Shown: positions 37,120-48,157, counted from the first letter of the stretch. The stretch is 64,000 nt of DNA from an uncultured Pseudomonas sp. (GCF_913774235.1 NZ_CAJYDW010000019.1:124001-188000); one strand, 5' to 3'. The notes: generated from the letters alone by a model not told the origin. Program-made: numbers and translations.

Positions 37120-38607
37120 ATGAAGAAGTCTGTCTTGGCGGTGATCGTGGGCATGCTGGCCGTCTCCGGCTGCAGCCTGATCCCCGACTACCAGCGGCCC
37201 GATGCGCCGGTGGAGAACGCCTGGCCCCATGGCCAGGCCTACGATGCCCTGACGGTCAATCGCGACCAGCAGGCGGCCGACATCGGCTGGCGCGATTTCT
37301 ATCGCGACCCGGCCCTGCAGCGGCTGATCCAGCTGTCGCTGGACAACAACCGCGACCTGCGCCAGGCCGCGCTCAACGTGCGTCTCTATCAGGCGCAGTA
37401 CCGCGTGCAGCGCGCCGAGCTGTTCCCCGACATCGCGGTCAGCGGTACCGGTAGTCGTACCCGGACCCCGGCGGATCTGAGTACTGCAGCGGCCATCCAG
37501 CAGATCCTAAATCCCCAGGCGGGCAGTCCGGGCGGCTCCATTGGCAGCCAGTACAGCGTCACCCTGGGCTTCACCTCCTATGAGCTGGATCTGTTCGGTC
37601 GCCTGCGCAGCCTCAGCGAGCAGGCGCTGCTCAACTACTTCGCCACCAGCGAAGGACGCCGCAGCACCCAGATCTCCCTGGTGTCGGAAGTGGCCAACGC
37701 CTACTACGCCTGGCTCACCGACCAGCGCATGCTGCAACTGACCCGCGAGACCCTGGCGGCCTACCAGCGCTCCTACGACCTGACTCGCCAGACCGTGGAG
37801 AATGGCGTGGCCAGCGGCCTGGACCTGCGGCAGTCGCGCACCGCCCTGGAAGGGGCGCGGGCGAACCTGGCCCAGTACACCCGCCAGGTGGCCCAGGATC
37901 GCAACGCCCTGGCGCTGCTGCTGGGCACCTCGATCCCGACGGACCTGCCGCAAGGCAAGGGCCTGGACGGCAACGACCTGCTCGCCGATCTGCCGGCCAA
38001 CCTGCCGTCGGATCTCTTGCAGAAGCGCCCGGACATCCTCCAGGCCGAACTGCAGCTACGCGCGGCCAATGCCAACATCGGCGCGGCGCGGGCGGCGTTC
38101 TTCCCGCGTATCAGCCTGACCGCCCAGGGCGGCACGGCCAGTCGCGATTTGGATGGCCTGTTCAAGGGTGGTTCCGGCTACTGGACCTTCTCGCCGAGCA
38201 TCAACATCCCCATCTTCACCGCCGGCAGCCTGAAGGCCAGCCTGGATGCGGCCAAGATCCAGAAGGACATCAACGTCGCCACCTACGAGAAGTCGATCCA
38301 GACCGCCTTCCGCGAAGTGGCCGACGCCCTGGCCGCGAAGGGCACCTACGACGATCAGCTCAAGGCCCAGCAGGACCTGGTGCAGGCCAGCCAGGAGTAC
38401 TACGACCTGGCCAACCTGCGTTATCGCCAGGGCATCGACAACTACCTGACGGTACTCGACGCCCAGCGCTCGCTGTACAGCGCCCAGCAGCAGCTGATCA
38501 CTGATCGGCTCAACCAGCTCAACAGCGGGGTCACCCTGTACAAGGCCCTCGGCGGTGGCTGGTTGGAACACAGTCAGACGCGACCGCCCTTGGCGGCCAA
38601 GCCGTAG
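37120..38607 (+). CDS. oprM: Outer-membrane efflux channel lipoprotein (OprM/TtgC type)
   Basis: A 495-residue TolC-family lipoprotein. The signal [17 protein letters not shown] is followed by the lipobox Cys at 18 and [13 protein letters not shown]. The two structural repeats contain [26 protein letters not shown] and [28 protein letters not shown]. It completes the MexAB-OprM-type tripartite pump. The ATG at 37120 follows GGAAGGA; an upstream in-frame Met inside mexB is less likely. A terminator follows. Confidence 0.95.
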   Translation: MKKSVLAVIVGMLAVSGCSLIPDYQRPDAPVENAWPHGQAYDALTVNRDQQAADIGWRDFYRDPALQRLIQLSLDNNRDLRQAALNVRLYQAQYRVQRAELFPDIAVSGTGSRTRTPADLSTAAAIQQILNPQAGSPGGSIGSQYSVTLGFTSYELDLFGRLRSLSEQALLNYFATSEGRRSTQISLVSEVANAYYAWLTDQRMLQLTRETLAAYQRSYDLTRQTVENGVASGLDLRQSRTALEGARANLAQYTRQVAQDRNALALLLGTSIPTDLPQGKGLDGNDLLADLPANLPSDLLQKRPDILQAELQLRAANANIGAARAAFFPRISLTAQGGTASRDLDGLFKGGSGYWTFSPSINIPIFTAGSLKASLDAAKIQKDINVATYEKSIQTAFREVADALAAKGTYDDQLKAQQDLVQASQEYYDLANLRYRQGIDNYLTVLDAQRSLYSAQQQLITDRLNQLNSGVTLYKALGGGWLEHSQTRPPLAAKP

Positions 38608-38626
38608 TAGCCTTGGTTTGAAAAAC

Positions 38627-38648
38627 GCCGGCCCCGTGCCGGCTTTTC
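38627..38648 (+). terminator. Terminator of the efflux operon
   Basis: A GC-rich 6-bp stem (38627-38632 with 38638-38643) followed by ttttc, 20 bases after the oprM stop. Confidence 0.8.
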
Positions 38649-38727
38649 TTTGTCCGCGGCCCTGTCTATCGACGCCGCCGGAGCGCTGGGTATACTGCCC
38701 CCTGTCCCTTTCTTCCGGAGTCTCTGC

Positions 38728-39312
38728 ATGCGCTATCGCCTGTTGCTCGGCCTGCTCGCCGCCACTGGTCTGACCCTGGTCGGTTGTGCCAGCAGCCCCC
38801 AGCAATTGAGTCCGCAACCCCAGATCACCGCGCCCATCGCCCCGGTCGGCCAGGGCCAGCCGGTCTCGGTCCGGGTGGTCGACGGGCGTTCCTCCTTCAC
38901 CCTGGGTACCCGTGGTGGTCTCTATCCCGACACCAGCGTGGTGGTGGTGCAGAGCCAGGACGTGATTCCCAAGCTGCAGGCCGCCGCGGAGAAGGCCGTG
39001 CGCGAAATGGGCTTCACGCCATCGCCCAATGCCTATGGCGCGCCCCAGTTGACCCTGACCCTGGCCGACCTGAGCTACCAGTCGCCCAAGGAGCTGTACG
39101 TCACCTCGTCCAACGTCGGTGCCACCTTCCAGGTGGACGTGCGCAATAGCCAGCGTGGCTACAAGGGGCGCTACGGCGCGAGTCTGGACCAGCGTTTCGG
39201 CATGGCGCCCAATGCTGAAGCCAACACCAAGCTGGTCAGCGATGTGCTGAGCGATGCCCTGACCCGGGTGTTCAAGGACCCGACCGTGGTCCAGGTGCTC
39301 AGCGGCCACTGA
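38728..39312 (+). CDS. YajG-family lipoprotein
   Basis: A 194-residue outer-membrane lipoprotein. The signal MRYRLLLGLLAATGLTLVG ends at the lipidated Cys 20. The mature part has VRVVDGRSSFTLGTRGGLYPDTS and REMGFTPSPNAYGAPQLTLTLADLSY, typical of YajG proteins of unknown function. A CCGGAG ribosome site precedes the ATG at 38728. It is a single-gene unit ended by a strong terminator. Confidence 0.85.
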   Translation: MRYRLLLGLLAATGLTLVGCASSPQQLSPQPQITAPIAPVGQGQPVSVRVVDGRSSFTLGTRGGLYPDTSVVVVQSQDVIPKLQAAAEKAVREMGFTPSPNAYGAPQLTLTLADLSYQSPKELYVTSSNVGATFQVDVRNSQRGYKGRYGASLDQRFGMAPNAEANTKLVSDVLSDALTRVFKDPTVVQVLSGH

Positions 39313-39324
39313 GGCCCGTCGCCC

Positions 39325-39358
39325 ATGAAAAAGCCCGGCATTGGCCGGGCTTTTTCAT
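39325..39358. terminator. Bidirectional terminator between yajG-like gene and acyltransferase
   Basis: A perfect 15-bp stem (39325-39339 with 39344-39358) around a 4-base loop, with A and T tracts at both sides, placed between two convergent genes. It can stop transcription from both directions. Confidence 0.92.
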
Positions 39359-39371
39359 GGGCGGATGACCG

Positions 39372-40532
39372 CTACTCCAGGCCGGCCTGGACGCGGTATT
39401 TGTTCAGCACCGGCTGGGCGTACTGGCGCACCAACTGCGCGCGGTACTCTGCTGGGCACTCGGCCAGGCGGCGCTGCCACTCGGCGCCGGCCGCTTCGAT
39501 TTCCTCGGCGGGAAACAGGGCGTCCACCGCGGGCACGGCGAGCGTCGGGTCCTGGCCGTCCCAGGCGGCATAGGCCAGGTAGCTGGCCGGGAATAGCCGG
39601 TAGTTGCCGAGGATCTGCCGATCCATCTCCTGAGCCAGGGCCTTGGCATCCTCGAACTCACCCGTGACCGGCTCGCCGAAGGCCACGTGCACTCGGCCCT
39701 TGTAGCCGGTGATGCCCAGGGCGATGCTGACGTCATCCTCGCCCGGCGCCTTGGTATAGCTGCCGGTGGTGGCGCGGATGTGCAGTTCGCGGGCCTTGGC
39801 CTGGTCGCAGGGATCGAATTCGTAGCTGATGGACACCGGCACGATGTTCAGCGCCTTGACCAGCTCGGCGAAGGGCTCGTCCTTGCAGCTCATGTGGAAC
39901 ATCTTGAGGATGGCCGAATCGGTGCGGTCGTCGCCGTCCTTGGCCCGGCCTTCGGCCTGGGCGATCCAGATGGACTGGCCATCCTGGCGGATCGAGTGAT
40001 TGATGTAGGCGGACAGATTCTGATAGGCCGCCAGCTTCTCGCGCCGCCCGCTGATGGAGCGGTGTACGATGAAGCTCTTGTTCAGCCGCATCAGGTCGCT
40101 GACGAAGGGCTTCTGCAGCAGGTTGTCGCCGATGGCGATGCGTGGCGTCGGCAGACCGGCATGGTAGACGGCATAGTTGACGAAGGCCGGGTCCATCACG
40201 ATGTCACGATGGTTGGCCAGGAACAGATAGGCGCGACCGCTGCGCAGCTGGTCGATGCCGGAGTAGGTCACGCCGTCGGAGGCCTTCTCGATGGCACGAT
40301 CCACATAGGGTTCGAGCTTGTCCTGCAGCGCGGCGACGCTCCGGATGTTGCCCAGCTCCTGGCGCAGGCGGGTGCGCAGCAGCGGGCGCACCACCCAGCC
40401 GAGTCCCTTGGACAGGCGCGGGAAGCGATAACCGGCCAGGATGGAGATGAAGTGGTCGTCGTCGATCAGGCGGGCCAGAACCCCGGGGACTTCCGCGTCG
40501 TTATAGGGTCGAATGGCTTCGAACTCGCCCAT
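39372..40532 (-). CDS. Predicted 1-acylglycerol-3-phosphate acyltransferase-like protein
   Basis: A 386-residue protein of the glycerolipid acyltransferase superfamily. The catalytic block reads YLFLANHRDIVMDPAFVNY, with six residues from His to Asp, where the usual motif is HX4D. Further conserved blocks are FIVHRSISGRREKLAAY and SIWIAQAEGRAKDGDDRTDSA (equivalent of the FPEG block). It has no clear transmembrane helix, so it may be a peripheral enzyme of phospholipid synthesis or recycling. The start at 40532 (MGEFEAIRPYNDAEV) has a ribosome-like site; the longer upstream reading looks non-coding. Substrate is not certain. Confidence 0.78.
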   Translation of the reverse strand: MGEFEAIRPYNDAEVPGVLARLIDDDHFISILAGYRFPRLSKGLGWVVRPLLRTRLRQELGNIRSVAALQDKLEPYVDRAIEKASDGVTYSGIDQLRSGRAYLFLANHRDIVMDPAFVNYAVYHAGLPTPRIAIGDNLLQKPFVSDLMRLNKSFIVHRSISGRREKLAAYQNLSAYINHSIRQDGQSIWIAQAEGRAKDGDDRTDSAILKMFHMSCKDEPFAELVKALNIVPVSISYEFDPCDQAKARELHIRATTGSYTKAPGEDDVSIALGITGYKGRVHVAFGEPVTGEFEDAKALAQEMDRQILGNYRLFPASYLAYAAWDGQDPTLAVPAVDALFPAEEIEAAGAEWQRRLAECPAEYRAQLVRQYAQPVLNKYRVQAGLE

Positions 40533-40639
40533 GGTGTTCTCTTGTAGAAATTCCGGCGGCCATAGTAGAGCGCGTGACGCCAGATGCAAGCGCCAGGGGC
40601 CGGATGGGCGCCAGTGGCGGCGAAGGGAGAGCGGAAAAG

Positions 40640-40822
40640 ATGCTGGAAAGCCAGGAATACGATTGCCCCTACTGCGGCGAGCCGGGCGAGGTGGTGCTGG
40701 ACCTCAGCGGTGGCGACCAGGACTACTACGAGGACTGCGCCGTCTGCTGTCGACCGATCCGCTTCGGCCTGCAGACCGATGGCGCGGACTGGACCCTCGA
40801 GGTCCGGCGGGAGGACGACTGA
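40640..40822 (+). CDS. Small CPXCG-motif cysteine-rich protein
   Basis: A 60-residue protein, MLESQEYDCPYCGEPGEVVL and onward, with CPYCG near the start and CAVCC in the middle, forming a four-Cys zinc-ribbon-like site. The family is widespread in gammaproteobacteria and has no known function. The stop overlaps the ATG of the next gene (TGATG). Confidence 0.83.
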   Translation: MLESQEYDCPYCGEPGEVVLDLSGGDQDYYEDCAVCCRPIRFGLQTDGADWTLEVRREDD

Positions 40823-41082
40823 TGCGGCGCATCTACGAGCCGGCTTCGCTGCACGAGGCCGAGTTGCTGCTGGCGGTGCTGGCCAGCGAAGGCATCGACG
40901 CCTTTCTCGCCGGACGCCACCTGCTGGGCGCCATTGGCGACCTGCCTGCGGTGGGATTGCTCGGCCTGCTGGTTGAAGATGAGCAGGCCTCGCGCGCGCA
41001 GGCGCTGATCGCCGCGTACAATGCCGCCACGCCCCTGCCGGGAGAGGATCCTTCTCCCGAGCAGGGCATTCTCCTTTGCTGA
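40822..41082 (+). CDS. DUF2007-family small protein
   Basis: An 86-residue protein, MRRIYEPASLHEAELLLAVL, with GIDAFLAGRHLLGAIGDLPA and LLGLLVEDEQASRAQALIAAY. This is the DUF2007 fold, annotated as a putative signal-transducing protein, without experimental role. It is translationally coupled to the CPXCG gene before it, and the YedK-like gene follows 9 bp later; the three look like one operon. Confidence 0.8.
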   Translation: MRRIYEPASLHEAELLLAVLASEGIDAFLAGRHLLGAIGDLPAVGLLGLLVEDEQASRAQALIAAYNAATPLPGEDPSPEQGILLC

Positions 41083-41091
41083 AAGGTTTGC

Positions 41092-41709
41092 ATGTCCGGA
41101 CGTTTCGCCCTGTTCCGTTGGCCCGCCGAATTCGCCGCCCTGCCGGGATTTCCCGAACGGCATCCGCCGCGTTGGAACATCTCGCCCCACCAGCAGGTGT
41201 TGCTGCAGCGCCGCACGGAGGAGGGCGAGCGGGTCGACAGCGGCCGTTGGGGGCTGACGCCGCCCTGGCTCACCGATCTTTCCCGCACCCCTACCCATGC
41301 CCGCGCCGAAAGCCTGGCCACCCAGCCGATGTTTCGCGAGGCCTTTCGCCTGCGCCGCTGCCTGCTGCCGGCCAATGGTTTCTATGAATGGCGCGGCAAT
41401 CACCGCAAGCGACCCTACTGGATGCTCAACGGCGAACCCCTGGCCTGGTTCGCTGCCCTCTGGGAAGCCTATCCCGCCGGTGACCAGGTCTGGCTGTCGA
41501 CGGCCATGGTCACCCAGGCGGCCGGACCGCTGCGCCGGCCGATCCTGCTGGACGAGGCAGGGCGCGCACTCTGGCTCGACCCGGACAGCCCGCCCGAGGC
41601 CCTGCAGGCGCTGCTAGCAGCGGGCGGCATGCCGTTGCGCGAGCGGGTGCTGGCCGACATCGTCAACCGACCCGAGGTGGACGGGCCGGAGTGCCTGACG
41701 CCGCTTTAG
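41092..41709 (+). CDS. YedK/HMCES-like (SRAP) protein lacking the catalytic cysteine
   Basis: A 205-residue SRAP-domain protein. Active YedK/HMCES proteins start Met-Cys-Gly-Arg, and the exposed Cys2 crosslinks abasic sites in single-stranded DNA. Here the start is MSGRF: codon 2 is TCC (Ser). The Asn and Pro of WNISPHQQ, ARAESLATQPMF and NGFYEWRGNHRKRPYW are kept, but the region that normally carries the active-site His (IHxRMP) reads GPLRRPILLDEAG. Crosslinking is therefore not expected in the normal way. It is coded at normal GC and in an operon-like set, so it is not an obvious pseudogene. Confidence 0.82.
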   Translation: MSGRFALFRWPAEFAALPGFPERHPPRWNISPHQQVLLQRRTEEGERVDSGRWGLTPPWLTDLSRTPTHARAESLATQPMFREAFRLRRCLLPANGFYEWRGNHRKRPYWMLNGEPLAWFAALWEAYPAGDQVWLSTAMVTQAAGPLRRPILLDEAGRALWLDPDSPPEALQALLAAGGMPLRERVLADIVNRPEVDGPECLTPL

Positions 41710-43836
41710 TCAGACCTTGAAGCGCGCCGCCAACTGCCGCTGCCGCTCGGCCAGTTCGCTCAGGTGGCCACCCGCCCGCGAGGCCTGATCGGCCTGCTCG
41801 TGCACCCCATGGGCTGCCTGGCCGATGTTGACCACATTGCGGTTGATGTCCTCGGCCACGGCGCTCTGCTCCTCGGCCGCACTGGCGATTTGCAGATTCA
41901 TCTCGGTGATCTCGCCGACGGCGCTGAGGATCACGTCAAGGGCGCGGCTGGCGGCCTGGGTCTGGGCCACCTGATTGCTGGTCTGGGCGTGACTGTTCTG
42001 CATCAGCGCCACCGTCTCGCGGGTGCCGCTCTGCAGCCGCTGGATCATGCTCTGGATCTCGCCGGTGGCGACCTGGGTCTTTTGTGCCAGATTGCGCACC
42101 TCGTCGGCCACCACGGCGAAGCCTCGACCTTGCTCCCCCGCCCGCGCCGCTTCGATGGCAGCGTTGAGCGCCAGCAGATTGGTCTGCTCGGCGATACCGT
42201 TGATGGTGGTGAGGATGGAACCGATGTTCTCGCTGTCGTCGGCCACCAGCCGTACCTGGGTCACCGCGCGTTCGATCTCCTGGGCGAGGGCGGCGCATTC
42301 GCGCACGTTCTGGTGCACCACCCGTTGGCCGTCGCCGACGGCCTGGTCGGCCTGGGTCGCCGCCTGGGCGGCGCGCCCGGCATTGCTGGCGACGTCCTGG
42401 GCGGTAGCGGTCATCTCCTGCATGGCGGTAGCCACCTGGTCGATCTCCTGCAATTGCCGCTGGACGCCGTCGCGGGTGCGCTGGGCGATATCCGAGGTCT
42501 GGGTCGCGGCGGTGTTCACCTCGCGGACCGAATTCACCAACTGACCAATAAGGCCCTGCAGAGAATCCAGGAAGGTATTGAAACCGGCGGCGATGGCGCC
42601 GAGTTCGTCGCGGCGATTGACCGTCAGGCGGCGGGTGAGGTCACCGTCGCCCTGGGCGATGTCGTTCAGCATGCCTACCAATTGCCGCAGCGGCCGGGCG
42701 ATGCGCAGGCTGACCAGCCACAGCAGCGCCAGGCCCGCGCCGGCCACCGCCAGCCCGACCAGCAGCATGCCGGCCAGGTCGCTGCGGCGCTGCTCGGCGA
42801 GTGCCTGTTGCAACAGCTGCAGGTCGCTGAGGACCGCCGCGCGGGGCAGTTGCAGGATCAGCGTCCAGGCGCTGGCATCGCCGCCCATGCGCAGTGGCAG
42901 ATAGACCTGGTAGAGATCACGCTGGCTGTCGAAGCGGCTGGTCACGCCCGCGCCGAGCTGCGCCAGGCCCTTGGCCGCGTCCCCGAGAATCTGGGCTGCG
43001 GGTTGCCCGAGTACCTGGTTATCCTTGGTATAGGCCACCAGGGTGCCATGGCTGGCCACCAGCGCCATGCTGCCGGCGCCCTGGTAGAGGTCGGCGTTGG
43101 CTTGCTTGAGTTGGTCCTGGATGAAGGCCAGGGACAGATCGGCACCCACCACGCCCTTGAAAGCGCCCTGCACCAGGATGGGCACGTTGAAGGACGACAT
43201 CAAAATCTTCTGCCCATTCATCTCGTAGGGCGCCGGGTCGACGATGCAGGGCTTGAGGCTCTGCCGCGGGCAGAGATAGTACTCACCCTCGCGAACCCCG
43301 GTGGGCAGCACGGTCTGGCTTTCCATGGTCGGCCCCAGGGGCTCGACCTTCAGCCCACCCTCAGGCTTGCGATACCACCAGGGCATGAAGCGGCCGGTGG
43401 CGTCGTAGCCGGCCTCGCTGCGCCCGGCGTATTGGGCATCCTGGCCGTCGAAGGCGTTGGGCTCCCAGCCGGCGTAGACGTCGAGCAGCTCCGGGTTGTC
43501 CAGCAGGGTCTGCTGGAGCAGGTTGGAGATGCCGTCCCGATCGATTCGGAGCGGGTGCTCGGCAGAGGTCGCCGTCTGGGCATTGAGCTGGGCGATGCCC
43601 CGGGCGATTGTCAGCGGCAGCTCGAGCTTCTGCTTCAGGGCGCCGGCGATGGCCTGGGCCTGGGCGTCCAAGCGGGCCTGGGCGCCGCGTTCGGCGAGTG
43701 CTGTGGTATGGGTGTCCACCAGGCTCTGGGTCCGCATGCCGGCGAAGAGCACGTAGCCCACCAGTGCCACGACGACGGCGAGGACGCAACTGCCAGACAG
43801 CAGCGTGATGCTTGTACGGACTGAGCGGAAAGACAT
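41710..43836 (-). CDS. Methyl-accepting chemotaxis protein with dCache-type sensor
   Basis: A 708-residue transmembrane receptor. Helix 1 is at about 10-32 ([23 protein letters not shown]). A large periplasmic dCache_1-like region ([60 protein letters not shown]) follows. Helix 2 ([24 protein letters not shown]) leads to HAMP and a signalling domain with the tip [33 protein letters not shown]. The ligand is not known; dCache receptors often bind amino acids or amines. It is a monocistronic gene convergent with the SRAP gene. Confidence 0.93.
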   Translation of the reverse strand: MSFRSVRTSITLLSGSCVLAVVVALVGYVLFAGMRTQSLVDTHTTALAERGAQARLDAQAQAIAGALKQKLELPLTIARGIAQLNAQTATSAEHPLRIDRDGISNLLQQTLLDNPELLDVYAGWEPNAFDGQDAQYAGRSEAGYDATGRFMPWWYRKPEGGLKVEPLGPTMESQTVLPTGVREGEYYLCPRQSLKPCIVDPAPYEMNGQKILMSSFNVPILVQGAFKGVVGADLSLAFIQDQLKQANADLYQGAGSMALVASHGTLVAYTKDNQVLGQPAAQILGDAAKGLAQLGAGVTSRFDSQRDLYQVYLPLRMGGDASAWTLILQLPRAAVLSDLQLLQQALAEQRRSDLAGMLLVGLAVAGAGLALLWLVSLRIARPLRQLVGMLNDIAQGDGDLTRRLTVNRRDELGAIAAGFNTFLDSLQGLIGQLVNSVREVNTAATQTSDIAQRTRDGVQRQLQEIDQVATAMQEMTATAQDVASNAGRAAQAATQADQAVGDGQRVVHQNVRECAALAQEIERAVTQVRLVADDSENIGSILTTINGIAEQTNLLALNAAIEAARAGEQGRGFAVVADEVRNLAQKTQVATGEIQSMIQRLQSGTRETVALMQNSHAQTSNQVAQTQAASRALDVILSAVGEITEMNLQIASAAEEQSAVAEDINRNVVNIGQAAHGVHEQADQASRAGGHLSELAERQRQLAARFKV

Positions 43837-43982
43837 TTAGGAGCACTCCATTAGCGTAAGTGGCGACAGGTTATCGGCATCGAGCCAGGCCACCTGAGGT
43901 CTTCCCGTCAGAAATGGTTGGCAAGTTGCCGGCCCCGCTAGGCCTCTCTATTCTGTATCCGCCTCGATACTTGGAGATTTCC

Positions 43983-44804
43983 ATGCGCCGTATCCTTCCC
44001 CTCGCGGGCCTGTCCTTGAGCCTGCTGCTGGTCGCCTGCCAGACCGTCAACACCACCTCGGGTGGCGCGGTCGGGGTGCAGCGCAAGCAGTACATGTTCA
44101 GCATGTTGTCCGAACAACAAGTCAACCAGATGTACGCCCAGTCCTATGCCAAGACGGTGAACGAGGCCAAGCTGGCGGGCAAGCTGGCCAACGACACGGC
44201 TGATGGCAAGCGCGTCGCCGCCATCGCCACGCGACTCATCCCGCAGACCGCGGCCTTCCGCCCGGATGCGGTGAACTGGGATTGGCAGGTCAATCTGGTG
44301 CAGAGCGACGAACTGAACGCCAACTGCGGTCCGGGCGGCAAGATCTTCGTCTACAGCGGCCTCATCGATCAGCTCAAGCTGACCGACGACGAGTTGGCGG
44401 CGGTGATGGGCCACGAGATCGCCCACGCCCTGCGCGAGCATAGCCGCGAACAGATGTCGCGCGCCTACGCGATCCAGATGGGCGAGAACCTTGGTGGTGC
44501 CCTGCTGGGTGTCGGCCAAGGTGGCATGCAGCTGGCCGACCAGGTCTCCCAGGTGGCCCTGACGCTGCCATTCAGCCGTGGCAACGAGAACGAAGCCGAC
44601 CTCATCGGCCTGGAACTGGCCGCCCGCGCCGGCTACAACCCCAATGCGGCCATCACCCTCTGGCAGAAGATGGCCCAGGCCAGCCAGGGCAAGCAGCCGG
44701 CCGAGTTCCTCAGCACCCACCCCTCCGACGCCAGCCGCACCAAGGCGCTGGAAGCGGCGATTCCCAAGGTGATGCCGCTCTACGAGGCGGCGAAGAAGGG
44801 TTGA
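43983..44804 (+). CDS. M48-family metallopeptidase lipoprotein
   Basis: A 273-residue lipoprotein. The signal MRRILPLAGLSLSLLLVA ends at the lipobox Cys of VACQ. Zinc ligands are in H144EIAH148 and E204 of NENEADLIG. It resembles LoiP/YcaL-type periplasmic or outer-membrane proteases that remove misfolded outer-membrane proteins. The start at 43983 is the first ATG that opens a lipoprotein signal; the upstream in-frame sequence is not signal-like. It stands alone, followed by a repeat element. Confidence 0.9.
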   Translation: MRRILPLAGLSLSLLLVACQTVNTTSGGAVGVQRKQYMFSMLSEQQVNQMYAQSYAKTVNEAKLAGKLANDTADGKRVAAIATRLIPQTAAFRPDAVNWDWQVNLVQSDELNANCGPGGKIFVYSGLIDQLKLTDDELAAVMGHEIAHALREHSREQMSRAYAIQMGENLGGALLGVGQGGMQLADQVSQVALTLPFSRGNENEADLIGLELAARAGYNPNAAITLWQKMAQASQGKQPAEFLSTHPSDASRTKALEAAIPKVMPLYEAAKKG

Positions 44805-44830
44805 CTGCCGGTTAGGTTACCGCCTCCGCG

Positions 44831-44863
44831 CCCTCACCCCAACCCTCTCCCAGGGGGAGAGGG
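44831..44863. repeat. Interspersed palindromic repeat, single copy (CCCTCACCCC type)
   Basis: The core ccctcaccccaaccctctcc followed by cagggggagaggg forms a hairpin (ccctctccc with gggagaggg). The same core recurs at 46618, 46720, 46822, inverted at 46942-46982 and inverted at 59982-60019. It is a dispersed non-coding repeat family, here between the M48 gene and ureC. Confidence 0.8.
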
Positions 44864-44883
44864 AGCGGGTGCTGTGCCTATCC

Positions 44884-46584
<1,701 letters not shown>

Positions 46585-46614
46585 AGGCGTTGATCCCGAA
46601 TATAGGTGGTCCGG

Positions 46615-46860
46615 TTTGCCCTCACCCCGACCCTCTCCCGGAGGGAGAGGGGGAGGGGCGGGTGGCATCCTGTTGCCTCGTGCAGGGAGTTGTCCCTGAG
46701 AGGCTGGGTGTTCTGGTTTGCCCTCACCCCGACCCTCTCCCGGAGGGAGAGGGGGAGGAGCGGGTGGCATCCTGTTGCCTCGTGCAGGGAGTTGTCCCTG
46801 GGAGGCTGGGTGTTCTGGTTTGCCCTCACCCCGGCCCTCTCCCAGGGGGAGAGGGGAAGG
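46615..46860. repeat. 102-bp tandem repeat, two full copies and one partial
   Basis: Units begin at 46615, 46717 and 46819, a 102-bp period. Each full unit carries the ccctcacccc(g)accctctccc hairpin core and then gcatcctgttgcctcgtgca plus gggagttgtccctg. The first two copies differ at only a few bases. The third diverges after about 40 bases. They lie between ureB and ureC, where urease operons normally have almost no gap. Confidence 0.92.
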
Positions 46861-46941
46861 GCGGGTGTTCCGGTTTGGCTTTTCGCTCCGCGCACTTCTC
46901 GCGGAGCAAGAGGTAAGGGCGAAAGGCACGGTCTCTGCTTT

Positions 46942-46982
46942 TAGCCCCCTCTCCCCTTGGGAGAGGGTTGGGGTGAGGGGGG
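46942..46982. repeat. Inverted copy of the CCCTCACCCC-type repeat
   Basis: ttagccccctctccccttgg followed by gagagggttggggtgagggg is the reverse complement of the repeat core seen in the tandem units, facing them across about 80 bp. It is near-identical to the copy at 59982-60019. Confidence 0.85.
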
Positions 46983-47009
46983 GCGTAAAGGCGAAGGGCC
47001 CGAGCGCCC

Positions 47010-47315
47010 CTACAACTTCCCCATCACCCGCCCGGCGAAGCCGTAGACGGTGCGCAGGCCAGCCAGCTCGACCAGCTCCACCTCGCGGCTTTGGCCCGGT
47101 TCGAAGCGCACCGCGGTGCCGGCGGCGATGTTCAGGCGCATACCGCGCGCCAGGGCGCGGTCGAACACCAGGGCGTCGTTGGTCTCGTGGAAGTGGTAGT
47201 GGGAGCCCACCTGGATCGGTCGGTCGCCGCTGTTGGCGACCGTCAGGCTCAAGGTGCGGCGGCCGGCGTTGAGTTCTATCTCGCCGTCCTGGATCTGGTA
47301 TTCGCCGGGGATCAT
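47010..47315 (-). CDS. ureB: Urease beta subunit
   Basis: A 101-residue structural subunit, [18 protein letters not shown], with the conserved [19 protein letters not shown] and [16 protein letters not shown] segments. It packs against UreC in the (UreABC)3 holoenzyme. Its ATG overlaps the stop of the acetyltransferase gene upstream (ATGA), so it is translationally coupled to that gene rather than to ureA. Confidence 0.96.
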   Translation of the reverse strand: MIPGEYQIQDGEIELNAGRRTLSLTVANSGDRPIQVGSHYHFHETNDALVFDRALARGMRLNIAAGTAVRFEPGQSREVELVELAGLRTVYGFAGRVMGKL

Positions 47316-47821
47316 GGGCGTTGCTCCAGCATGAGTTGCATGAAGGTGAGGTCCAGCCAGCGACCGAACTTGGTGCCGACCTGGGGCATCTGCCCGGTGG
47401 TGAGGAAGCCCAGGCGTTCGTGCAGGCGGATGGAGGCCAGGTTGCCGCTCTCGATGGCGGCCACCATCACGTGCTTGTCGCAGGCGCGGGCGCGTTCGAT
47501 GAGCACCGTCATCAGCCGCGGGCCGATGCCCTGGCCACGCTGGTCGTTGCGCACGTAGACCGAGTGCTCGACGGTGTGGCGAAAGCCGTCGAAGGGCCGC
47601 CAGTCGCCGAAGGAGGAGTAGCCCACCACCTCGTCGTTGGCGTTCTCGGCCACCAGGATGGGGTAGCCCTGGTCGGCGCGCAGGTCGAACCAGGCCTGGC
47701 GGTTGGCCAGGTCGACGAGGTTGTCGTTCCAGATCGCCGTGGTGTTGGCCACGGCATCGTTGTAGATGGCCAGGAGCGCCGGCAGATCGGCGGGGGTGGC
47801 GTCGCGGACGATCAGGCTCAT
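47312..47821 (-). CDS. GNAT N-acetyltransferase (phosphinothricin / methionine-sulfoximine acetyltransferase type) inside the urease operon
   Basis: A 169-residue GNAT enzyme. [32 protein letters not shown], the acetyl-CoA loop [15 protein letters not shown] and [16 protein letters not shown] match the phosphinothricin acetyltransferase family. The same gene lies between ureA and ureB in P. aeruginosa (PA4866), where the enzyme acetylates methionine sulfoximine and sulfone. The substrate here is inferred from that homology. It overlaps ureB by 4 bp and follows ureA by 10 bp. Confidence 0.9.
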   Translation of the reverse strand: MSLIVRDATPADLPALLAIYNDAVANTTAIWNDNLVDLANRQAWFDLRADQGYPILVAENANDEVVGYSSFGDWRPFDGFRHTVEHSVYVRNDQRGQGIGPRLMTVLIERARACDKHVMVAAIESGNLASIRLHERLGFLTTGQMPQVGTKFGRWLDLTFMQLMLEQRP

Positions 47822-47831
47822 GCTGGCTTCC

Positions 47832-48134
47832 CTAGGCGATGGGCTGGTGGACGGTGACCAGCTTGGTACCGTCGGGGAAGGTGGCTTCCACCTGGATCTC
47901 CGGGATCATTTCCGGAACGCCTTCCATCACCTGGTCGCGGGTCAGCAGGGTGGTGCCGTAGTGCATCAGCTCGGCCACGGTGCGGCCGTCGCGCGCGCCT
48001 TCGAGCAGGGCGGCGGAGATCAGCGCCATGGCTTCCGGGTAGTTGAGCTTCACCCCACGCGCCAGGCGGCGTTCGGCCACCAGGCCGGCGGTGAAGATGA
48101 GCAGTTTGTCTTTCTCGCGGGGCGTCAGGTCCAT
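47832..48134 (-). CDS. ureA: Urease gamma subunit
   Basis: A 100-residue structural subunit, [20 protein letters not shown], with [25 protein letters not shown] and [22 protein letters not shown]. The start at 48134 fits all UreA proteins; the longer in-frame reading upstream is REP DNA. It precedes the acetyltransferase gene and is separated from ureD by a REP pair. Confidence 0.96.
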   Translation of the reverse strand: MDLTPREKDKLLIFTAGLVAERRLARGVKLNYPEAMALISAALLEGARDGRTVAELMHYGTTLLTRDQVMEGVPEMIPEIQVEATFPDGTKLVTVHQPIA

Positions 48135-48157
48135 GGGTGTTCTCTTTGGCGAAGGGC

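Noticed and set aside
46585-46929. N-terminal extension of ureC and overlapping frames with repeated peptide units
   Set aside because: The repeated peptides are translations of the 102-bp non-coding repeats; UreC proteins start at the ATG at 46584.
46615-46982. Possible CRISPR array
   Set aside because: Units are 102-bp direct copies without short repeats and variable spacers of even size, and no cas genes are present.
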